Positions 56,010-64,000 of a stretch of DNA of 64,000 bases are shown piece by piece. The notes beneath the pieces are model-generated. The model had not been told where the DNA came from and did no database searches. It saw only the letters and a list, made by a program, of their open reading frames with translations. The translations under genes and the position numbers were made by a program. The stretch lies in NCBI GenBank assembly GCA_016617855.1, contig JAECUM010001897.1:62001-126000 (forward strand), given 5' to 3'. The first letter of the stretch is position 1; the number at the start of each line of letters is the position of its first letter. This stretch comes from Megalonaias nervosa (taxonomy: Eukaryota > Mollusca > Bivalvia > Unionida > Unionidae).

Positions 56010-56221
56010 TGGGGCCCCCAAGTGGCAGAGTGGTGTAAAGCACACACCTTTACAGATTACTATCATCTCACCTCTGTCCACATGGATTCGAGTCCCTGGC
56101 TTGGCCAGTATGGGTACATGAGAAAGCTTGCCAGTAGCTTTCTGTGGGTCGGTGGTTTTTCTGGCTTCTTCCTCCACCAGTTACACTGGCACCATGTATA
56201 TCCTATCAAGTGCTGAAAATG
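56010..56221 (+). mobile_element. tRNA-derived SINE, copy 3 (most complete)
   Basis: The head GGGGCCCCCAAGTGGCAGAG with A box, and GGATTCGAGTCCCTGGCTTG with B box, are followed by AAGCTTGCCAGTAGCTTTCT, TTCCTCCACCAGTTACACTG, and the end CCTATCAAGTGCTGAAAATG. RNA polymerase III promoter boxes are well kept. Partner copies are at 7728-7897 (minus) and 12917-13110. Confidence 0.82.
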
Positions 56222-58058
56222 TAGTTGATCCCACAGCAATAACAATGGATTACCATTTGAGTAACATGTACTTTAGTCTGGTTTACATTCATGTTTACAA
56301 AGAATTTAATCAAGGTCAGTGGTGTTTATACAGTTTTATAGTTTTTATGTTCGTAGTAGTATCAAATACACATTTTGCCCAAAAATCATGATCACATTCT
56401 GCAGATGATCACTCACAGTAGTGAGTTTATATTATTATTATTATATAATTAAAATAACTCCTAATGAACAATGAAAAAATCATGGTATGAGTAGTTTTTG
56501 TTTGTTTGCATGAGCATGTTTGTGTGATTTACAAGCTGGGAAACATTATGTTGACTAGACTGAAAAATTATCTGATACCCCAAAAACGGGAGATTTCGTT
56601 TGTTTATAATGTTGGCAAATAATGTCTTGGCATGTGTAACTTTATCTACATCCATAATCATGTAAAGTCTTTAATCAATTCAGAATTAATTCTGCTTACA
56701 TATAGAATAACCCACATAATCGAACTTCTAATAATGAAGCCAGCCGACCATGCCAACAGGATCAGAATTTGAAATTAGCAACTACATCATCTTGCTCAGC
56801 TTCAGCCAGTTCAGTCACATGCCACAGGTGGTATTATAATAAACACAACGTACCTGAACCAAAATGTAGAAAGAAACAAAATGATAAGATTAAAATTTTT
56901 CAATAATAAGTTTGCATATGCATGAGATTTCAGCGAATGATGGGTAGGAGTGAAACAAGACACGTGCCACGTGTCAATACGATTCACGATACGCAGCCTG
57001 TGATACAATACACATATGAACTTGATGGTCTTCCCATCTTTAGAAGGTAGGTGGTGCCCCTTCATGTATGCTGACATTCTATTCCTATTTCTAGTATGCA
57101 GACTACAGATAAACATTCAGTTATCATATATTTATATGCAATTCTCACTGATGAGAAGATAACAATACTTTCAAACAGACTACCTGTTGGTTGCAGCAAG
57201 TTTTATCCAATGTTTTAGGCCATTTAATGGTGGCTCCATTTAACTTCCTTTGTTTATTGTACAACATGAATGATCTGAAAACATATTACCAATTACGTGT
57301 CTCAGTTACACTTGGAAGACATTACGATGTTATCTTTAAAGCAGAAGAAATAATGCAATTTCCTCATGTAAAGAAAATCTCATCTAGAACAAATCTGGGC
57401 ATGGGAATAAGACTGAATACCAACAAACCGATCATATTTTATTTCCTGCAGATGCAAAAGACTGCTGCAGCCACAGTTATTTGAATTTGTTAGTGAACTG
57501 AAGAAGGAAAATTACTGACTACACCCAGTCCTATTCTACAAGTTATTTTAACTTACACAAGTTGATAACCTTGAGCAGTTTGAAATCTACCCCATTGTTC
57601 ATTCTATGCTAATTTCGTTTATTCCAACAACACCTTCATTCACTGGTTAAATATCTCTGCATAAAAAAAGAGAAATTCCAAATTTGTTTTCCATGAGATG
57701 ATGACAAGATTTTATCTTAAAGGAGACCTCCCCCTTTATGAAAAAAAAGTAGGGGATGAAGAAATGGTCATAGGTCAATATTGATCTAAACTTCAATTAT
57801 CTGTCACTCTTCCTGCTCCACTTTCTTATAACTCTACTGAAATCAACATCTTTGACAGATGTCACCTCTAGTTGTATAAGCATTAATCTCTTGCTTAATT
57901 CTGAGCATACTGTGCTCCTTGTCATTGTATCAATATTATTCTGTGCTTATTTCTGAAGGGGCATTTACACAGCTAGCTTTGTCAGCTTGAATATGTTGGG
58001 AAACTCATCTTTGTCACTTGTGTACAATTTTCCAGAGATCAAAGCTATTATCTTTTGG

Positions 58059-58580
58059 AGTGCCACCATGCCCAATGTTAAAATTTGTGGCACATTGTGT
58101 GCAAACAGCATTAAGTATATTGGTGTTTGAAGGATGAATGCATGGCCAATTTTGGTACATTCCAAACTAAACTTCACTTTTTGTGCAATACATTTCTTTT
58201 TCCTTGGTGGTGAAGACATTTTCAACATCGATGCCGAACGGTAATTCAAATCAGTGTTGGTGGTGCATGCATGGAGCAAAATTCCGGTTAGGCCCCAGTT
58301 TCTCTCAAAAGCATTAGTAAAACTACTCTTATACAGAGATTAAAATACGCTAAAATGCTTGCTATCGGGCCAACTGTATCAATCAGCTGTAGTTCTACCA
58401 ATATTGCGACAACTGCCGATATCATGACTAGCACTTAACGGAAAATCTGTTATTTTATTAAAGATTTTAAAAAATTGAGAATTGGGAATTTGTGATTTTT
58501 TTGCATGCGGCGTGAATCAGTGAATCGCTGAAAAAGTCATGAAATTCGTGCCAAAATCATGAGGGTTGGCAGCTATGCAT
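58059..58580 (-). mobile_element. Nested hAT 5' fragment with zinc-finger coding piece
   Basis: This block is missing in copy A. On the minus strand it starts AGCTGCCAACCCTCATGATT and, at the other end, codes for NWPCIHPSNTNI, then VCTQCATNFNIGHGG, the N-terminal CxxC...H zinc finger of ZNF862-like hAT transposases, preceded by MSSPPRKKKCIAQKVKF in an adjoining frame. It looks like the 5' 0.5 kb of another hAT element. Confidence 0.65.
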
Positions 58581-58954
58581 CTGTTCCAAAACAGGATTTT
58601 TCACTAACTTAAATTTCCTTTGCTAAATCAGTAGTTAACTGACTACTATGCCAAATTTCACATCTGTTCCATAATGCTGTATAAGAGTATTTAGTCCATC
58701 AATGCTTGTACAGAGTCATATTAAAATGCATATCTTTACATCTTAATTGCATTTTAAATTTATCTTAATCCTGATCGGATACATGTATATGGTTTTGTAG
58801 CATATGATCTGCAGGACGAATTTGATTAATTTAAAAAAATGAAATGGCATTACACATTTAAATTGTACTTAAATTTGGGTCATTATCCTGCCCTTTGTAC
58901 ATTTAATTTTGAAATACCACTGAAAGGGTTATGCTATTTTTTTCCATCCAGCAT

Positions 58955-60607
58955 CAGGGGTCACGCTACCAGGCGAAGTGGGCGAAAAAGTCGCCTGAGA
59001 AACGTAAACTTCGCCTTCTTCTGTTAGGAAAGCGAAAACGACTTCGCCCTCTGATTTTTTGGACGTAAAATGACTGTAGATTACGACTTTGAGATGCCCC
59101 CTCGCTGAAGCCGGTAAGTTCTGGCACTGTTGTAACCCAAGGCCAAATGTATTTACGTGGTGTTGATACCAATCAGCTTACGGCGACAAAGAAATTCTTG
59201 CACATTCACATGCAAGTTTTAATAGCTAACTGACCATTAACCCTTTCCGGAGCAAGATATCACTGTTAGATTTCTTGAAGTTGGGCACACTGTGCTATGA
59301 GGAAAATATACCAAATTCAGTTTCGAAATTTAAACATAAACATCAATATGCAAATAGTAATTTGCTTTTAAAAAATATGATCGGCGAAGAGCGTTTTCAA
59401 TTTCTTTTTTTTTTTAATAAATGGAGATTTTAACGGCCGTATTTGCGTATTTTTTTGTATAAAATCAGTTTGAAACCGTAAATGAACTTGTACTGGCGGA
59501 CATCGCTGCGTATATGATATACTTCATTAAACTGTCTGTATTCGAAAATAATTGGGCAGATAGGTTCAGGAAAATATACAATATAATGAAAACAAAGTTT
59601 AAATATTACGTGATAGGAGATTTAGCCTAAATATTTAACAATGTAGGTCAGAAACGTGACAATCTCTGTTGTGGAGTTCGAAACAATGCTGCAAGGTCAA
59701 GGTTGTTTTCTGTCTTACCGTAATTAATTTTCGTGAAATTACGAAAAATATATATATAGTAATGAAGCAAACACTATTTAACCAATGCATACCGTTATTA
59801 CCAGTAGGTAGACAAATAATACAACCATAAATATACAGTCCTATTAATGAATTTTTGTAACGAAGCAAGAAAGTGAGTAGTTATATTAAGAAAAGCCCTC
59901 TGTCTAAAAATAGATGCACTCGCGCTGTGCAATACGAATTCTTGGATTTTCGGTTGGGGGAAAAGAGAGTCCAGCTTAGTTATATATCGACTTTAGTGCT
60001 TCAGTGTGTTTTCTATGAATAGTTACAGCAATGTTTTATCGGGAACAATGAAATCAGAACGAAGAGTATGATCTGAAGTCACTTGTGCATTTATTCCTAT
60101 GTACATGTATTAGGGGTTGTTTCAAAGAATGCAAGAAATCTTTTTGACTGCAATTTTACACAAAACTTGTAGAAAATAAAATAATTAAGTGGTAGTTTAT
60201 TAAGCATTTTTACCAACTTGCAGTTACAACTCTAATCTTGTTACTACTATCAGTTAAAATTAATTACAATGTATAGCTTCTGATGTGCTTTTTAAGTCAT
60301 ATGGCCAAAACATACTGCATTTACTTCAATTCAAACACACATACACTACAAGTATGAATAAATAGAATGGGTATGAATATGAATTTTTTTATACGCGTTC
60401 AAAATACGTTGATACTAACATATAACATATTTTTCAACTTGAAAATAGAGCACATCATTAAAATAAGATAATGCAGCTATCTATCTATCTATATATATAT
60501 CGTATTTCTTGCTTTGGTCTCACTTCTCCCTGTTTAGCTCCCACTTCTCCCTGTTCTGACCAAAAGAAGTCACTTCTCCCTAAAATTTAAGTCTAGCTTG
60601 ACCCCTG
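58955..60607. mobile_element. Nested 1653-bp DNA transposon, unclassified, 6-bp target duplication
   Basis: The ends are CAGGGGTCACGCTA and, inverted, CAGGGGTCAAGCTA. CAGCAT precedes (58949-58954) and follows (60608-60613). Copy A carries this site once, uninterrupted (ATGCTG near 17279), which proves the boundaries. There is no transposase frame. Subterminal repeats: AGTGACTTC and three AGGGAGAAGTG-like units near the right end, GGCGAAGTGGGCG at the left. A 6-bp duplication is unusual for hAT (8 bp); superfamily open. Confidence 0.85.
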
Positions 60608-61701
60608 CAGCATGTACATCTGACTCATGTTTCACACCATTTCGGACTCAAAATCACTCACTGGTATCTCCATTAACACTTTCCTAGCTCCAATAATCTG
60701 ATATACTATGTAACTTTAAAATTATTGCCATCATCACTATCATCAGCATGTATTTGCCAAACAAAATCATAATGAACCACGCTGGGAATCAGACGTTTGA
60801 GGTTTTCTAGGGAGCCTGTATTTTAAACACGCATTTGTAAAACTTTTCTTCATGAATGGTTCAAACTTCACCATAATTTTTATATCTGGGTACGTTGTTC
60901 TAATCAAATTTAGTTTCACAACCATCCATGTTGTGCCTAAAGAACCCAGACGTGGAATACTTGCTACCCGAAAAACATATCGCTACAAGAACGATTCACG
61001 CAATGACACACCCTGACAGCATCTCCTCTTAAGTACTTGACATATCTAATGACTTTACTGCGAAGTCTCTCTGTTGCTCTGCCAATACTTCCTGTTTGTC
61101 ACACAGAGAATAAGCTACAATGATTTCTGATTGGTGGTTACTTTTATAACCTGGAGTGAAACAAGCAATTAACACAAATGAGAATTCAGTGTTACATATT
61201 TCGCCATGCAACACACCGGTAGTGTAGCTTTCAAATGGACTAAAGGAGTCTCGATACAATTCAAAGTAGAAACTTCGCATGAAAGTGGTTATTAAATGAC
61301 GAGTACAGTACTTCATTTAACATGTGGATCCTGTTTGGAATGTATAGTATAAGCTGAACATACTTCTGGGTTAAGATAATTAGCACGGAATGGGGGGAGG
61401 GAGGGGGCCAGATTATGAACCATGTCACTGTGTTAACTTGCAGACAGTGAGTGGGTATTCTCCAATAATCTTTTTTGTTTTTACTAATAAACACGAGTGC
61501 CTGTGACTGCAAATGCTGTTTCAGATGATTATAATCTCACAGAATAACAAGGCAACTAATAATTTCATGACTGCTGAAGACTAAAATAACATGCATACGG
61601 TAAGTATCGTTTTGCATCAATTCTCCGTCTCTTGTATCTATATGTATCGTTTCAGCATCAGTATCGAAGCATCAATGTATTGATGAATCGTTTCACCCCT
61701 A

Positions 61702-62990
61702 GTAATAGGAGACACCACCACTAAACTTGAAGAAAAACCCTCCATATGAGAGGTTCACATCTATGCTAAAAAAGTGTTCAGAATGGATGACCAAGGCCAC
61801 CACATTGAACTGATTATAAAACAAAACACTATAACTCAAGAAGTTAACAGCACAACGATGTAATAATCTATGAATAATTTATTAATGATAACAAATGATA
61901 ATTATTATGAGCAAGTAGACGAGGTAGCAAAAAAGGATGAAAAAAAAACAGGTTTATGCACTCAAACAGATGTCAGGTGGCTTAACTGTGCTTGCACAAA
62001 TAATCCTCCTAAACATAGGGGGTTTTTTTTGTATAAACCTATAACACTAAAGAGTCTATAGCAGTTCAAATTTTATCACAAATGACTCCATTCTGAGAAA
62101 ATTCCACTTACATAATTTTCTTAATTTCCCCACTTCAGTCCTTGGCAAGTACCAGCAAATAAATTTTACTCCGGCTTCTATTTCAAAACCATAACTTAAC
62201 TAATTAAATATAAGCTTAAAATAAATCAACCTCACATCAAGAAATTTTATTACATGCCAAATCTTTGTGGAAAACTTTTATAATATGAAGCTGGTAATCT
62301 GTTATGAAGCAAACAGCTACGACTAATCTTTTGTGATAATCTGTCTTTTTCTACAAATACTGACTGCTTAACCCATTTAAAATAGTGATGCAAAATTTCC
62401 AGTGTCCTACTGTCAAAGTCAAGATAACTAAGCCAACTCATTACCATATCACATAATATAAAATTGAGTATTTAAAGCTGACACTTACCCCTTGTGAATT
62501 TATGTTAATTTTTTGCAATCAACTAAAAATTTCATAAAAATGTTGAAGCTTTGATTATTAAAATTTGTATACAATGGCTTGTGGCAGTCAGATGACAGAC
62601 ATTAGGCCTGAATGTCTGACAAGCTTCACTGCACATGGAAATCACATGGTGACCGACACATTTGCCAGAATAGTATTTGTTAGCAGTCTGTGCCTTTTCA
62701 CTGATATATGGATATACATTAATTATTCAGACACTGTATTAGAATTCAGATCCATCTTCAAAGACCATACATGGGGAGATATCATTTTACTCTCATATTT
62801 GAAACAAAAAGGTCTTAACAGAGTGTATGATAATGACAGAAATTATTTAAGAACAACAATTTGATGTAAAACATTAGCAACCCCAGTGCAGGGCATATAT
62901 CCCTTAGAATTGTCCCCATTTTACATGGTCACTGCACTTTTTCCATATGTTAATAACTTTCTTTTGGATTTACACTTTATCGCAGGTTGA
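61702..62990. other. Noncoding sequence
   Basis: No supported gene. A 99-codon frame at 62565-62864 shows no domain or splice context. Confidence 0.4.
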
Positions 62991-62994
62991 AAAG

Positions 62995-63340
62995 TAAATT
63001 ACAGGTAATTTACGCTTCCCGCACAAAATCAATACTGCCTTGACCTGTGTGTCACGTGTGGTTCATTTGGAAAATTATGTGACCGGGTTAATGACTATGA
63101 ATATTCATGAAAATTTCCAGCCAATCAGAAAACTGAATGATGGTTAGTGCAGAATTTGAAGAATTAAAATATCACAAGCCATGCTGAAGATATAGTGATG
63201 CAAATTCAAGTGCAAATCATACGCGATCCTCAAAGTTTACAAACATTCTTCACACGTCATTAGATTGTACATATTCTCATCTTTAATTTCATGTATAAAA
63301 CGTCTGTCACAAAGGAGATTTAGTGTGCTTTAAAGGTAAG
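62995..63340 (+). promoter_or_regulatory. Possible promoter and untranslated first exon
   Basis: GTCACGTGTGG at 63051 contains a CACGTG E-box, AGCCAATCAG at 63118 is a CCAAT box, and AAAGGTAAGG at 63332-63341 could be a splice donor of a noncoding first exon. The combination suggests a plus-strand gene starting here and continuing beyond the window. There is no coding evidence. Confidence 0.25.
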
Positions 63341-63341
63341 G

Positions 63342-64000
63342 ACTTTCGAGTTTTTGTACTTCACTGAGCATGTACTATGGACGCCATCTTGAATATATTA
63401 TGATGTTAGTAAACAAACGTTCGTAACCAGTAGTTTAAGGCCATATCAATTAATAAATGTCCATAATATAGTGTCTACAACTTGTGGCTAAGAAATACAT
63501 GGTTCTAAATCGAGTTTTATCATATATTCTTTTATTTTAAAAGCGAACGTCTTTTGAGAATTTGTTGAGACGAACGTTCTTCATAACCATGCGATATCTC
63601 AGTTAACTTCGAGTTTAGTTTTCTCGTTCAAATCGTCTAAAACAATACCAAAAAAATTTCTTTTAAATGATGTGTGAAGAACTAATTTAGAGACTAAGAT
63701 GTGTTTCATCAACAATGAAAACAATTTACAACTCAATTATTTCAACCGAATGGTGACATTTATATTAAAGTAGGAAGTAAAATATTAGATTTTCCAATTA
63801 CCATGACAATAATTAAACTTGAAATTTTATGCATAATCCATGATTAGTAAAGCCTTGGATTTGATACATAGTTACCAGCATTAACTTTATTAAAATTTCT
63901 ATTTGAATGGTTTTGCTGTGGAGAAAAGAAACATTTTTGATTTAACACCATATATTAACATGTTGCTGTGTGTGTTAGCACACAAAATATTACAAACAAA
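63342..64000. other. AT-rich noncoding sequence to the window end
   Basis: AACGTTC motifs occur at 63418, 63546 and 63573. No gene is seen. Confidence 0.4.

Larger units (their letters stand above)
56945..61701 (-). mobile_element. hAT transposon copy B with two nested insertions (4.76 kb)
   Basis: Inverse orientation to copy A at 16086-18744 and colinear with it over its whole length: its right end TTTCACCCCTA equals the copy A left end, and its left end TAGGAGTGAAAC the copy A right end. The flanks ATGATGGG and GTAATAGG agree at five of eight bases. Compared with copy A it has two extra blocks, 58059-58580 and 58955-60607. No intact transposase remains; DEFPNIFKLTKL at 57965-58010 (minus) is the dimerisation segment. 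Confidence 0.8.

Noticed and set aside
62565..62864. 99-codon frame as an exon
   Set aside because: No acceptor/donor pair consistent with the frame and no recognised domain.

Overview
This is animal nuclear DNA, most likely from a mollusc and probably a bivalve. The evidence is split genes with GT-AG introns, long introns, AT-rich intergenic sequence, many tRNA-derived SINEs, DIRS, hAT, LINE and LTR debris, and diverged tandem repeats of about 120-150 bp of a kind I associate with bivalve genomes. The species assignment is inference.

The host backbone is the 3' end of one plus-strand gene. Three exons with clean splice sites (2517-2618, 21349-21495, 38337-38477) join in phase 0 and match the C-terminal end of the condensin II kleisin subunit NCAPH2. 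They are separated by introns of about 18.7 and 16.8 kb. The first intron holds tandem repeats, a hAT fragment, two DIRS remnants (one split by a complete 2.66-kb hAT element), SINEs and duplications.

The second intron contains the main object of the window: an 11.44-kb Maverick/Polinton-type self-synthesising transposon (24742-36181). It has terminal inverted repeats of about 196 bp, AG...CT ends and a 5-bp target duplication GGGGA. From left to right it carries an FtsK/HerA packaging ATPase (-), a small zinc ribbon (+), a phospholipase A2 gene broken by TAG (+), an rve integrase with a frameshift (+), an SF1 helicase that appears to have been fused to an HNH nuclease domain and is broken by four in-frame TGA codons and a frameshift (-), a protein-primed-type family B DNA polymerase with a frameshift (-), a cysteine-rich protein (+), a NUMOD/HNH nuclease (+), a repeat-rich noncoding block, a 135-residue unknown (+), a short capsid-like beta-rich ORF (-) and a 516-residue putative virion protein (-). 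No adenain-type protease and no double-jelly-roll major capsid gene is recognisable. The inverted repeats are about 96% identical, so the insertion is fairly young although its genes are decaying. Each terminal repeat is itself bounded by a 19-bp inverted repeat, so each end of the element looks like a small palindromic cassette.

Downstream of NCAPH2 (38.5-64 kb) I see no convincing host exon. That part holds SINEs, a LINE 3' end, a tyrosine-recombinase remnant beside a 78-bp inverted repeat, tandem-repeat fields, a probable solo LTR (51109-52041), a hAT MITE (52727-52862) and a second hAT copy (56945-61701) containing two further nested insertions. One of these, a 1653-bp element flanked by CAGCAT, can be dated and bounded against the empty site in the first hAT copy. 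A possible promoter lies at 63.0-63.35 kb.
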